Origin: Nageia nagi
Taxonomy: Eukaryota; Pinophyta
Assembly: GCA_050084985.1 (NCBI GenBank)
Contig: JBITNC010000001.1
Span: 101,370,001 to 101,434,000, forward strand
Length of the DNA stretch: 64,000 nucleotides
Direction: 5' to 3'
In this document: positions 33,198 through 43,883 of the stretch, piece after piece
Layout: the number at the start of each line of letters is the position of its first letter
Numbering within the stretch: position 1 is the first letter of the stretch
Translations under genes and position numbers: made by a program
The notes under the pieces: model-generated
Seen by the model: the letters and a program-made list of their open reading frames with translations, nothing else
The model's database searches: none
What the model was told of the DNA's origin: nothing

Positions 33198-33235
33198 AAT
33201 TAAAAAATTAAAATAGTAAAACAATACAAAAGGCC

Positions 33236-33424
33236 TAGGAATTGTTTGACAAGATATATGTTGCAAACATAGTTTCATGGGTTGCAATGATAGACATGTA
33301 TGCAAATGTAAACATAGTATGCATGATATCTAGGAAATTGTTCAAAAGTATGCACAATGAAAACACAATTTTCATGAAAACCAACAATAGTATTTTGTGC
33401 AACATAGCCTTTGTATGTGGTTGA
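33236..33424 (+). pseudogene. PPR fragment
   Basis: The open frame reads ELFDKIYVANIVSWVAMIDMYANVN, then RKLFKSMHNENTIF, which fits two successive PLS-type PPR units. It begins 40 bases upstream of the start of the SWIM remnant on the other strand. Confidence 0.75.
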
Positions 33425-33570
33425 ATTGTAAGTTTAATGGATGAGTTTGTAAATACTTTAATATCTTCTCATGAGGTTATAAATATGTTGTAGGAGACAT
33501 AATTGCATTGAACGTAATGACATATATAGATCCAAAGATATACATGTATGCTAAGAATATCTTTTCTCCC

Positions 33571-33830
33571 TAAGTTTTCTATACGTGCAACTTTTGTGGC
33601 TTTAAAATGGGGCATCTACTTCATTGATATGTAATTGAAGGGGAGTTTTGTCCCATACAATTATGATCACAACAGTCATAGACATGAAACATATAGGAAT
33701 ATTGGAGCTTAGCAAGATCACAATAGTCATAGACATCCAACATATAGGAATATTGAAGCTGATCACAACATTCATAGACATTCAATAAATAATAGTAGTA
33801 GTCCAAAAAATCAAAATGCCTTCAAGCATA
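33571..33830 (+). pseudogene. Possible retrotransposon gag zinc-knuckle scrap
   Basis: CNFCGFKMGH followed by LLH and a stop resembles the first part of a CCHC knuckle. A His/Asn-rich stretch follows in which DHNSHRH-TYRNI recurs three times (about 33664-33790). The assignment is weak because no flanking gag sequence is seen. Confidence 0.3.
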
Positions 33831-33843
33831 ATAACAAAGGATG

Positions 33844-34112
33844 CACCAAATTGGAGCTAAACAATACAAAATAAAAATATTTTTTTGCTTTTTTATTTAT
33901 GTATATGATGCCAACGTATTAAATTTTGGAGTTTTAAAAGGCACTCCAATAACCTTGTACAATTTCATATTTATAGATGCACCAAATTGGAGATGAACAA
34001 TAAAAAACAAAATCATTTTGTTTTTTTCATTTATAAATGGTACTGATGTACAAATTTTTGGAGTTTTGAAAGGCCCTCTAGTAACCTTGCACAATTTTGT
34101 ATTCATAGATGA
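33844..34112. repeat. Tandem duplication, about 136-bp unit, two copies
   Basis: CACCAAATTGGAG begins at 33844 and again at 33980, and the units stay alignable through TTTGGAGTTTT and AACCTTG-ACAATTT. No gene is recognised. Confidence 0.8.
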
Positions 34113-34116
34113 TGGT

Positions 34117-34320
34117 AGAATGTTGTTGATTTCTTGTTTCAAAAATTTGCAAAAATTGCAAATGATTTGAATCTCTTCATCCAATACAAATTCATGCTCA
34201 AAAGTTATACTTATTATATGTTAGAATGTTGGTGATTTCTTTCTTCAAAAATTTGCAAAAATTGTAAATGATTGCAATCTTTTCATCCAATACAAAATCA
34301 TGCTCACATTTATAGTACAT
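34117..34320. repeat. Tandem duplication, about 106-bp unit, two copies
   Basis: AGAATGTTG begins at 34117 and at 34223, followed by TGATTTCTT-TTCAAAAATTTG and TTCATCCAATACAAA-TCATGCTCA in both. It ends just before the A2 target site. Confidence 0.8.
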
Positions 34321-34325
34321 CTGAG

Positions 34326-34831
34326 TGAGAGAATTTAACTATAACAAGAACAATCCTAAACTACCAAGATAACATAAAAGCTCTCAATTCACATCTATCT
34401 AACTCACAAATAAGATAATCTCACAAAGTAACTCAAGATGTAAAGTGGTTCCTCTAACCAAGAGTACATCCACTAACTAAATCTTTACTTCAATCACAAA
34501 TACAACTCTCTTACAATCCTTCTAATCTCAACTCCTACACTTCTATCCTATAGCACAATTTTACTCCACAATTGGTGTGTGATCACAAAGAGGGAGCCTT
34601 CTATTTATAGACAAAAATTTCTCTTTGGATCACCCTTTTATCCAATGTACAAAAGCATAATATGCACATCCTTTTACCCAAGGGGTATGCTCATGAAATG
34701 GAGTGTAGGACAAGTTACATTATCATATTCACTTAAATATTTAAAGTATCAAATGATGCCCTTAAGTATTAGTGAAATTTCATAGAAGATTTAATACAAA
34801 CCTTTACAATAATGCATTATACATTCCAACA
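34326..34831 (-). repeat. 3' LTR of copia A2
   Basis: This 506-bp LTR reads TGAGAGAATT...TTCCAACA on the plus strand. The minus-strand polypurine tract (CTCCCTCTTAATG on the plus strand, from 34832) adjoins it. Confidence 0.93.
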
Positions 34832-35314
34832 CTCCCTCTTAATGTAATATTGGGATAGAGAGGGTAAGAGAGAAGAAGAAGAGAAAGTAAGAGAGCTCTC
34901 CTCCAAATAGATACAATGGATATGAAATTTTTTTACATATTTGTGAAGTAAGAAAGATCTATTTTTAGACTCACTAATTTTTCAAATACAATTATTAACC
35001 ATAATTGGTTTTAATGTACATGAAGTAATCATCCAACTGAAAGTCATACAAAGTCTCTAAGAGGTCTCTAAGAGCTTGCATACTTGAGGTAAATAACCTA
35101 AAATCTCAAAGGAACTTGCAAGTTATAAGCAACTCAAATAATAAGATCAGTTAGATGCATCGTATTCATATCAACAAGGATAGATGAATCACATAAATTC
35201 CATCATGAACTAATCACTGTTGCACTATAAGTCATCATGAAGATGCCATGCCAAAAAAACTCATAGTCATCTGCTATATATAAGATATGTGTTAATTATC
35301 ATTACAAAATAGAG

Positions 35315-35580
35315 CATACACATACGAGTTCCTCATAAGTGGATAACTAAACAATGCTATATCATACACATAAGAGTTCCTCACACATGGATAACTAAAT
35401 AGTGCCAAATGACACATAAGAGTTCCTAACATATGGATAACTAAATAGTGCTAGAATGATCAAAAATAGAACATGCACATACGAATTCCTCACATATGGA
35501 TAATTGAACAGTGCCAAAAGAAACATAAGAATTTCTCACATATGGATAACTAAATAGTGCTAGATTGGCTAATTTGTACA
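35315..35580 (-). repeat. 3' UTR repeats of copia A2
   Basis: Four to five imperfect copies of ACATAAGAGTTCCTCACACATGGATAACTAAA-like sequence (plus strand) lie between the RNase H end and the polypurine tract. They are homologous to the A1 repeats at 22255-22455. Confidence 0.75.
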
Positions 35581-35699
35581 ACAAACTCCTTATGCAGAGC
35601 AAACTTATCACAAAGGTGTATAATAAAATCAACACTATATAGCACAAAATCCTTCTAGAGGTGAAGTTATCATCACAAACATGAATTTAACACAAGAAT

Positions 35700-37292
35700 T
35701 CAAATCTCACTCCCCCTTGAGGGCAACTTCACCAATCCAATAGCATCCCTAAGCTTACAAAATTGAGCTTTCAGGAGGGGCTTGGTGAATAAATCAACAA
35801 AGTTCAAGGTGAATGGACAATACTCTAGATGTATGATGCCATCAAGAACCTTCTCCTTGATAAAATGGGCATGGATTTCCACATGTTTTGTTCTTTGATG
35901 GAACACTAGATTATTAGCCAAAAAAATAGCCGATTGATTATCTGAAGAGATCAAAGATGAGACACCTTGCTCATACCTAATTTCTTTTAGAAGATGCCTT
36001 AGCCAAATGGCTTTCTAGGCTACAACAGACATGGCATGATATTCAGCTTCTATGGTAGAAAGAGAAATAGTAGGTTGCTTCTCGGAATCCCAAGAGATAG
36101 CACTTGAACTAATGCTAAACACATATGTAGAAGTTGACTTCCTACCATCTCTATCTCCTCCATAGTCAGAATCTGAGAATCCAAAGAGAATAAATGAAGG
36201 TAACTTGAAATACTTGAAAGTAAGATCCTTAGTCCCTGCAACATACCTCAAGATTTGCTTAATAGCATTGAGGTGATCAACATATAGTTTTTGCATGAAT
36301 TGTGCCATCAGATTCATTACAAAGGTAATATCAAACCTGGATATTATCAAATATAAAAGACTACTAATTAATTACTTGTAAGCTATAGCATTAGCTAACT
36401 GAAAGTTGGAGTTTAGAGAAATAATGATTCTAAGAGAGATTAGGATTACAACATATCTACACTCCTCCATTCCAAACTTCTACAAGATGTCTAATATATA
36501 TTTATATTGACTAAGGTAAGTACAATCCTTGTATTGATACACTTGAATTCCAAGACAGTAGTGCAAGAGACTAAGATCAATCATTTCAAACGTTACCTTA
36601 AGTTTAGATATGCACTCTTAAATGATTTCATCATTATTTTCAGTAATCAAAATATCATCCACATAAAAGAAAATCAAGACCACATCTTTTCTTTGATTGA
36701 GCACATATAGATCAGAGTCAAAAAAACACTTAGAGAATCCAATATCTACAAAGTACCTTGAAATCTTTCTGTACTAGGTTCAAGGTGCTTGTTTAAGTCC
36801 ATATAAAGACTTCTTTAGCTTGCACACGAAGGAATCTTTACCTTCCATAATAAACCCTTTTGGTTAACTCATGAAGATTTTCACATCTAAGTCACCATTG
36901 AGAAATGCACTCTTGAAATCAAGTTGAAAAAATTTTCATATTAGAGTTGCAGAAAGAGCAAGAATAACTCTCATAGTAGGCATCTTTGCTACAAGGGCAA
37001 AGGTTTTCTCATAATCTACACTGTATTTTTGAAAAAAACCTTTAGCTACTAACCTTACCTTGTATTTCTCAATATCTCCTACTAAATTGAACTTGACCTT
37101 GTAGATCCATTTATTGTTAATCACATTCTTTTTATTAAGATAAAGAATCAAGTCCCAAGTTTTATTTTTTATAAGCACCTTATACTCCACTTTTATGGCT
37201 TCCATCTAGTACTCGTGCTTAGAAGTTTCTTTGAAGGTTGAGAGCTCATGGTTGTTATCAATCTTGGTAATTAAGGATTTATTCAAGGTCAT
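35700..37292 (-). pseudogene. Copia A2 reverse transcriptase and RNase H (broken)
   Basis: This continues A2 after B2. RT starts near 37290, with NNKWIYKVKF and RLVAKGFFQKY at 37205-36936. The catalytic FYVDDILIT is at about 36650-36675. At the RT/RNase H boundary (about 36395) the codon is CAG, unlike the TAG in A1, B1 and B2. RNase H (36350-36015) shows [20 protein letters not shown] and LSTIEAEYHAM. The terminal [14 protein letters not shown] and LVKLPSRGSEI end at 35700. Stops and frame breaks separate these segments. Confidence 0.87.
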
Positions 37293-37297
37293 GCTCC

Positions 37298-37794
37298 TGA
37301 AGGATTTGAACTAGATCTAAACAAATCCTTAAGGACCTAAGACTAGGAAGCTAAATCATTCATCGTCTATAATTCTAAGAACATCATTCACACAATATGA
37401 CACCAATATAATGTGGTTCCTCCCTCCTTGGGAGTACATCCACAACTAGTTCTCTATTCTCAATCTATGCCTCTTTTACAACTATTCTCTTGCTCTCTCC
37501 TACACAACCAAGTAGAGTAATCTTACTCCAAAATTTAGATTTGTTACAAGAGGAGAGGCCCTCTATTTATAGCTTGAGAGCACCTCCCTAACCTTCCTTT
37601 AACCTAAGGGTAAGGTTAGGGTTACATTAAATGTATCACCTAACTTCAACCTACCAACTAACCACTTTGGTAAAGTCAAAGTCTACATATTAAAGAATTC
37701 AATTAATCTCTTAAGGTATCTACATACCCTTAAGTGATTAATTGAATTTACAAGGAGTTTAGATATTCACAATATTTCATTACAAATTCTAACA
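37298..37794 (-). repeat. 3' LTR of copia B2
   Basis: This 497-bp LTR has five differences from the 5' copy. The adjoining polypurine tract (CTCCCCC, plus strand 37795-37801) is cut by the gypsy-type element and resumes at 43070. Confidence 0.95.
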
Positions 37795-37801
37795 CTCCCC
37801 C

Positions 37802-38781
37802 TGTATATTCATACATAATAACTTATTTGTTTAAAGCCCCAGCATACTTTTCTTGCAACTACAAGTTCATTTTACGATCTCCGGAAGTTTTGGAACAAAT
37901 AAAGCTTATGTTTTGGTGAAGACCGGGTTCCGGAGATGATGAGGTCAGCAGAGAGATAATTAAAAGCTGGAGGCAGCGGAAAGAAAGTGTTCCGAAATAA
38001 GATGATGACATCATAGGAAAAGGAATAAAGCTCAGTTGTGGAAACGATCGGATTCCGGAGATGATGAGGTCAGCAGAGAGATAATTAAAAGCCGGAGGCA
38101 ACGGAAGGAAAGTGTTCCGGAATAAGATGATGATGTCATAGGAAAAGGAATAAAGCTCAGTTGTGGAAAAGACCGGATTCCGAAGATGATGAGGTCAGCA
38201 TAGAGATAATTGAAAAGCCAGAGGCAGCGGAAGTAAAGTGTTCCGGAATAAGATGATGATGTCATAACAGAAAGAATAAACCTCCGTGATGGGAAAGACC
38301 GAGTTCCGGAGATGATGAGGTCAGCAAGGGGTGATCAAAAGGCCCGGAGTCAGTGAATAAAGTTTCCGAAATAACGATGTCACAAAGAAAGGATAAGTGT
38401 AGTTCCGGAGGTAGTTACCTTCCACGACATTCCCAGTTTTGTAACTGTCGGACAAATGGCATGTATGTATGATGATAGTTAGAAGTGGCCAGTATCTTGA
38501 GGCCGTTTTGTAAACCGTTCTGTTGTAACTGCTATTTCTTCAGTATAAGTATATGAAAATAAAGTGAAAGAAGGGTCGGAAGCCCTAGTATTGCTCTTTA
38601 CATTTGTTCTCGAAGACCTGTAGTCTTTTATCAGTAATATGAAACCATCTTGACCTTTCTTGTCTAACACTCGTAATTGTTGTTCTTAATTAGGTTACAT
38701 CGTGGCAGCTTGGCTTGTTTCCTGAATGATAATCGTGAACTGCTAGTATAACTGTGTCTACATATATGGTAGAGTAAAGCT
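37802..38781 (+). repeat. 5' LTR of the gypsy-type element, missing its last ~300 bp
   Basis: It starts TGTATATTC and aligns to the 3' LTR to GTAGAGTAAAGCT, after which the two diverge. The last 303 bp of the 3' LTR (42767-43069, ending AATCAACA) have no counterpart, probably a deletion that also removed the normal LTR end. A TGGCGACTCTGCTGA motif, similar to primer sites of some plant gypsy elements, lies at 38829-38843. Confidence 0.85.
37921..38395 (+). repeat. 125-bp tandem array in the 5' LTR with bZIP-type sites
   Basis: Four units begin GACCGGGTTCCGG-like at 37921, 38046, 38171 and 38297. The first three carry a decayed TGACGTCA palindrome: TGACATCA (38006-38013), TGATGTCA (38131-38138) and TGATGTCA (38257-38264). 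The fourth has CGATGTCA (38375-38382). The position in U3 suggests a repeated enhancer (inference). Confidence 0.85.
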
Positions 38782-38930
38782 TGGCTTGTTTCTTTTTGGC
38801 ATGCCCGGTGGGACACGAAGAATCTTATTGGCGACTCTGCTGAAGCACTATCTTGGTATGTATTAAAGCAGATTATTTGTAAATATCATGTGCTTTTGAA
38901 CCTTTCATTTTCTTTTGCCACCTAGAGTTT

Positions 38931-39650
38931 ATGTGGACAAGATCTAAAACTAGAGCAGCAAAAGAAACACCGGATTTTAGAGTGTTAGATGTTCCTAAGA
39001 GAAAGACCCTGATCAAGTCCAAATCTTTGAATAGTATCAGCACCCTAAAATCCTTTACCAAGCCAGAACCATCTGATCTTCATACTAGAAATATCTCTCC
39101 TACAATGGCCGATCCAGTTCAGAATATTTATCCGGAATGGAATAATGGGGTACCAATAGCCCTGGCGGTGTTGCATGACATCCCACCAAATGTTTTTAAA
39201 ACCCTTCCGGAGTTTGATGCAACTACAGAGAAAACAGCTTATGAACATTGTGTTGATGTAGCTGGTCTAGCTAAGATTCACAATATCCAGCATGAAGATG
39301 TTATGGTGAGATTACTGGCTCAATCCTTCAAAGGAAAGGTCCTAGATTGGTACAGGGGCCTTCCTAACGGATCTATAACTACTTGGGCTCAACTGGCAGA
39401 GCCCTTTATCTTGGCATTTAATGAATTAGGAGATCCCTTTTCCTTGTTAACACAGTTCACTTCAATCAAAAGATACGAGCAAGAAAATATCCTGGATTTC
39501 AACATTAGATTCCAAAAAACTTGGATGAGAGTACCCATGCCAGTCAGGCCTCAGCAATTTCAAGCCCTAATGTATTACCTGAGAGCCTTTCCTCCGGATC
39601 TCTCTCTGCAAATCCAAAATTTCGGAGTGAATACTTTCTCAGAGGTCTAG
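38931..39650 (+). CDS. Gypsy-type Gag of the non-autonomous element
   Basis: This 239-codon frame starts at the ATG at 38931 (MWTRSKTRAAKETP). Residues 80-235 match the plant retrotransposon gag domain (PF03732 type). The conserved words are VRLLAQSFKGKVLDWYRGLP, TTWAQLAEPFI-AF and SIKRYEQENILDFNIRFQKTW, then LMYYLRAFPPDL. It ends at a TAG, after which the reading shifts frame toward the next ORF. No zinc knuckle is seen. A 70-nt intron-like segment (38856-38925) sits just upstream of the start. The role would be capsid formation for packaging its RNA. Confidence 0.85.
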   Translation: MWTRSKTRAAKETPDFRVLDVPKRKTLIKSKSLNSISTLKSFTKPEPSDLHTRNISPTMADPVQNIYPEWNNGVPIALAVLHDIPPNVFKTLPEFDATTEKTAYEHCVDVAGLAKIHNIQHEDVMVRLLAQSFKGKVLDWYRGLPNGSITTWAQLAEPFILAFNELGDPFSLLTQFTSIKRYEQENILDFNIRFQKTWMRVPMPVRPQQFQALMYYLRAFPPDLSLQIQNFGVNTFSEV

Positions 39651-39723
39651 ACAGAAATGGAGTGAAGAGAAAATCGCGGCATTTGTATGATACAGGGTTG
39701 AGTCCGGAAATAAGCTTGCCCCT

Positions 39724-41700
39724 TTGGAGTCCGATTTGGACGACAAATTTGAGGAGATGTGGCAGATTGAGCATCCTACGGATGTCTCATCAGATGATTC
39801 GCTGGTAAGTTTTGGGGAGGAGGAGCAGCAACAACCGTCAAAAGCAGATCAAGCCCCTGTCCCCGGAAAGCAGGTTAGTGGAGAAACTAGAGAGACCACA
39901 CCTGAGACTTCCCAAGAAGTGGGAAAAAGGCCGGGGAAGGTCTATACAACGAAGAGAAAAGCTGCAAAAGGTCCTCAGTCACCAAGAAAAAAAAGGAGGA
40001 GCTCCACTCCTACAGGTACGCTTTCTTCTTTTATTCCTCCTATCTCTGTTGTCTCTTCTGGTCCCTTGACAATCATTCCACCTCCGACAGTTACCCCCAT
40101 TTCGTCTTACTCACCTTCCATAGCTGTCACTTCATCCCCACCATCACCAACCCTTCCACCACTTCCTAATTTGCCATCACCATTCACATGGCCTAAACCC
40201 ACTTCCTCTTCATCGGTTCCCCTCATCACTCCCCCCACCGGTGTCATCTTTGTACCATCTTCACCTCCATCATCCACTCCAGAGCCGTCTATACCCGCAA
40301 CATTCAGTAGCAGTGTCTCTGGCCCTAATCAAGCCAGCCCTGTTACACCGATTCAACAGGTGTTATCCTCTTCCGCACCAGAACTAAGCGTGGCCTCCCC
40401 ATTCATTGCAATATCTGGTCAGCAGGTATCGGTAAGTGGGATCATGGAGCAGTACAAGCAATTGAAGCAGAATCAGGAAGCTTGGATGCTGAAGCAAATG
40501 CAAAAACTCCCAGCACTTGATAATCCGGTGAGGCTCCGGACGTCTGTGGATGCCAAAAGCAGAGTTTTGGAAGTTGCTATCGCCCAAGACCATCAAGAGG
40601 GGCAAAGTGATTTATCAGCAATGAACACTCGGGTAAGGATAGACACCAAGAGCATATCTCGGAGTGATAAGAATGAGCTGTTGCAAACTGCTGTGGACTT
40701 AAACATTTCTGAATTGACCAAATTAGAGGTCAAATATAATAAGCTCCAAAAGGCAAATGAAGTAATGAAACAACAATTAGAGTCTCAACGGCTAAAATTA
40801 AAAGCTGCAGATAATAGCATAGTTGCTCTTAGAGCAAGTTTAGCTGCCGCTCCGACTGTAGATAGCCTAACAAAGAAAGATGTGGTCATAGCACAGAAGG
40901 ATGCGAAAATTGCAACTAAAACAGTTGAAGTAGCAGCAAAAGAGACAATAATTGGTGATTTAAACGCTGACATCGCACAGATGCGACTGAATTCAAATGT
41001 CAATAAGGTGGACAGAGATTTTTTGATCAGAATAAAAGAAAAATTCTGAGAACAATTATCTCCAAAGATCAAACAACTGATTCAACTCAGAGATCACATT
41101 GATCTATGTTTTTCAGAGTTGAAGAAATTAGAGGTAAGTGTCAGCCTCTGTGAAAGTATTATCGACCCCATGGAGAATATAGCAAAGAGGGCAAAGAAAA
41201 AGCTGGTTGAAATTTCCGACGAGGAGCTTCACGCCCTAAATGTGGGAAATAGGGTTGAATTGATCTCAGCGATTGACCACCCAGTCCGTGGGAAATGGGT
41301 GTGTCAAGAAATAAAAAATAATTTAATCAAGCAGTGGCAGGGGGTAGAAACCCAGAAAGCTAAAATAGCTAACTTATCTGAGGCAGGATTTTCGGGATTG
41401 TGGAAGGAAGATAGTTCACCCATCTCCGAGGCTGAAATTTTGAAATATATTCATGAAGATAGTCAGAAGACGGAGGATATAGATTTGTTACTGAATTCTT
41501 TTGATGCGTCAGCTTTGTTTGAATTTTTTGACCAATGTGCCAGTAAAGGAGTGGTCCTACAGCGGATATTGCACAAATACGGGCAAATTTCCTACGAAAT
41601 TTTGAATAACACAGCTCTAGCCCAATCGAGAATAAAAGACTTCTCCGAAAATCATGCAAGTTGGGGTAAGGTTGTGCAATTTTTAGAAATTCAGAAATAA
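39724..41700 (+). pseudogene. Pro/Ser-rich and coiled-coil ORF of the gypsy-type element, one in-frame TGA
   Basis: The frame is open from about 39691 to 41700 apart from one TGA at 41047-41049, giving about 660 codons. It begins acidic (LDDKFEEMWQIEHP), then is basic (residues about 65-95, KRKAAKGPQSPRKKRR, nuclear-signal-like). A Ser/Pro/Thr-rich stretch follows to about 240. Long heptad-like coiled coils run to 441 (LEVKYNKLQKANEVMKQQLE, KDVVIAQKDAKIATKTVEVA). After the TGA comes a 193-residue tail (AKRAKKKLVEISDEELHALN ... WGKVVQFLEIQK). I do not recognise the family. No nuclease or polymerase motif is present. It may be a Gag-linked or plant-specific structural protein. Confidence 0.65.
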
Positions 41701-41786
41701 TAGATTTCATTTTGTTATTATGTTTCAGACGGAGTTCTAAATTCCTCTTTGATAAAGGCGAAATTTTCCCCCAGAAGTCGCCATAA

Positions 41787-43069
41787 TGTATATTCATACA
41801 TAATAACTTATTTGTTTAAAGCCCCAGCATACTTTTCTTGCAACTACAAGTTCATTTTACGATCTCCGGAAGTTTTGGAACAAATAAAGCTTATGTTTTG
41901 GTGAAGACCGGGTTTCGGAGATGATGAGGTCAGCAGAGAGATAATTAAAAGCCGGAGGTAGCGGAAAGAAAGTGTTCCGAAATAAGATGATGACGTCATA
42001 GGAAAAGGAATAAAGCTCAGTTGTGGAAACGACCGGATTCCGGAGATGATGAGGTCAGCAGAGAGATAATTAAAAGCTGGAGGCAACGGAAGGAAAGTGT
42101 TTCGGAATAAGATGATGACATCATAGGAAAAGGAATAAAGCTCAGTTGTGGAAAAGACCGGATTCCGGAGATGATGAGGTCAGCATAGAGATAATTGAAA
42201 AGTCGGAGGCAGCGGAAGTAAAGTGTTCCGGAATAAGATGATGATGTCATAACAGAAAGAATAAACCTCCGTGATGGGAAAGACCGGGTTTCGGAGATGA
42301 TGAGGTCAGCAAGGGGTGATCAAAAGGCCCGGAGTCAGTGAATAAAGTTTCTGAAATAACGATGTCACAAAGAAAGGATAAGTGTAGTTCCGGAGCTAGT
42401 TACCTTCCACGACATTCCCAGTTTTGTAACTGTCGGACAAATGGCATGTATGTATGATGATAGTTAGAAGTGGCCAGTATCTTGAGGCCGTTTTGTAAAC
42501 CGTTCTGTTGTAACTACTATTTCTTCAGTATAAGTATATGAAAATAAAGTGAAAGAAGGGTCGAAAGCCCTAGTATTGCTCTTTACATTTGTTCTCGAAG
42601 ACCTGTAGTCTTTTATCAGTAATATGAAACCATCTTGACCTTTCTTGTCTAGCACTCGTAATTGTTGTTCTTAATTAGGTTACATCGTGGCAGCTTGGCT
42701 TGTTTCCTGAATGATAATCGTGAACTGCTAGTATAACTGTGTCTACATATATGGTAGAGTAAAGCTGGAAAGCTATTAGAGAGTGAGAGCTTGTACCGTA
42801 GCTACTACACTAGATTCAGACCAAGGTTTCACGCACTATGAAAGCCCGCGCTGAACTAGTGATCCACCTTTGCTTTCTCTCTTGTTACCCTAACCTTTTG
42901 CTTAAATTCCTCGCACTCTACTCCTTTTATTTCCTTTCTTGTTACTTTTTCTACACCCAATGGATAAGGAACCGGCCTTCTCCGGAGATCAGACTATCAC
43001 ATAGTTTGTTCTTGATGTACTTTGGTTGAGATTGTTCACGGCGCATATATTACACAATCCTAATCAACA
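41787..43069 (+). repeat. 3' LTR of the gypsy-type element
   Basis: This 1283-bp LTR has TG...CA ends, followed by the TSD CCCCC. It contains the same 125-bp tandem array as the 5' LTR (about 41906-42380). Just upstream, AGTCGCCA at 41776-41783 is the reverse complement of the TGGCGACT motif near the 5' LTR. Confidence 0.88.
41906..42380 (+). repeat. 125-bp tandem array in the 3' LTR with bZIP-type sites
   Basis: This is the same four-unit array. Unit 1 keeps the perfect palindrome TGACGTCA (41991-41998), unit 2 has TGACATCA (42116-42123) and unit 3 has TGATGTCA (42242-42249). Confidence 0.85.
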
Positions 43070-43549
43070 CCCCCTTAATGCAATATTGGGATAGAGTGTA
43101 GAAGAGAGAAGAGAGAGAGTAAGAGAGAGTTCTCCTCCATAGAGATACAAGTGGAGATGAGAACTTTTACATATTTGAGAATCTTTTTGAGAACTAGTAT
43201 GAGACTCACTACATTACCATTTGACAAAAAATGGTTTACAATACAATCATTAACCACAACTAGTTTCACTGTACATAGTAGTCGATCAACTTTAAGCTGA
43301 CATGTGAGTCTCCATGAGCTTGCTTTCACAAGGTGAGTAACCTGCATTTCTGAAGAAGATCCTGCATGCTACAAGCAACTCATGAACAAAATCAATTAGA
43401 TGCATCATATATTCAAATAAGAGAATCAAATAATGCCATCTTATAAATAATTGATCAATGGTGCACTATAAGCCATCACAGAGATGCCAAGCCATCACTC
43501 ATAATCACCTGTTGTATATATACATGTGTTGATGTTAAATAGAGCATAA

Positions 43550-43830
43550 AAATTATACAACGAGTTTCTCACGCAGAGCAAACTCACCATGGAGGTATAG
43601 AATGTACAAGTTCCTCACGCAGAGCTAACTTACCACGGAGGTATATTAATTATATGCTCAAAATTTGTACAAGTTTCTCACGCAGAGAAAACTCACCACG
43701 GAGGTATAAAATGTACAAGTTTTTCACGCAGAGCAAACTTACCACTGAGGTATAAAATAATCAACACTCTATAACAACAATTGTACAACAAGTTTGTCAC
43801 GCAGAGCAAACTTACCACGGAGGTCTAGAA
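43550..43830 (-). repeat. 3' UTR tandem repeats of copia B2 (five copies)
   Basis: Plus-strand GAGTTTCTCACGCAGAGCAA ... CACGGAGGTAT recurs five times between 43550 and 43830. The homologous B1 array has three copies. Confidence 0.85.
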
Positions 43831-43883
43831 TGTACAATCAAAAAAGGCCTCTTAGAGGTGAAGTTGTCATCACTAACAAAAGT

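Larger units (their letters stand above)
37802..43069 (+). mobile_element. Gag-only Ty3/gypsy-type non-autonomous element
   Basis: A 1283-bp 3' LTR (41787-43069) and a truncated 980-bp 5' LTR (37802-38781) bound a 3-kb interior with a gypsy-type gag and a long coiled-coil ORF, but no protease, RT, RNase H or integrase. The TSD is CCCCC (37797-37801 and 43070-43074), inside the polypurine tract of copia B2. The 980 shared LTR bases differ at roughly 20 sites, nearly all transitions. The orientation is set by the two ORFs. It must rely on an autonomous gypsy partner. Confidence 0.87.

Noticed and set aside
37859-38265. Minus-strand frames repeated in both gypsy LTRs (SFRCLRLLIISLLTSSSPE type)
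   Set aside because: They are antisense translations of the 125-bp tandem array (unit period near a multiple of three), not proteins.
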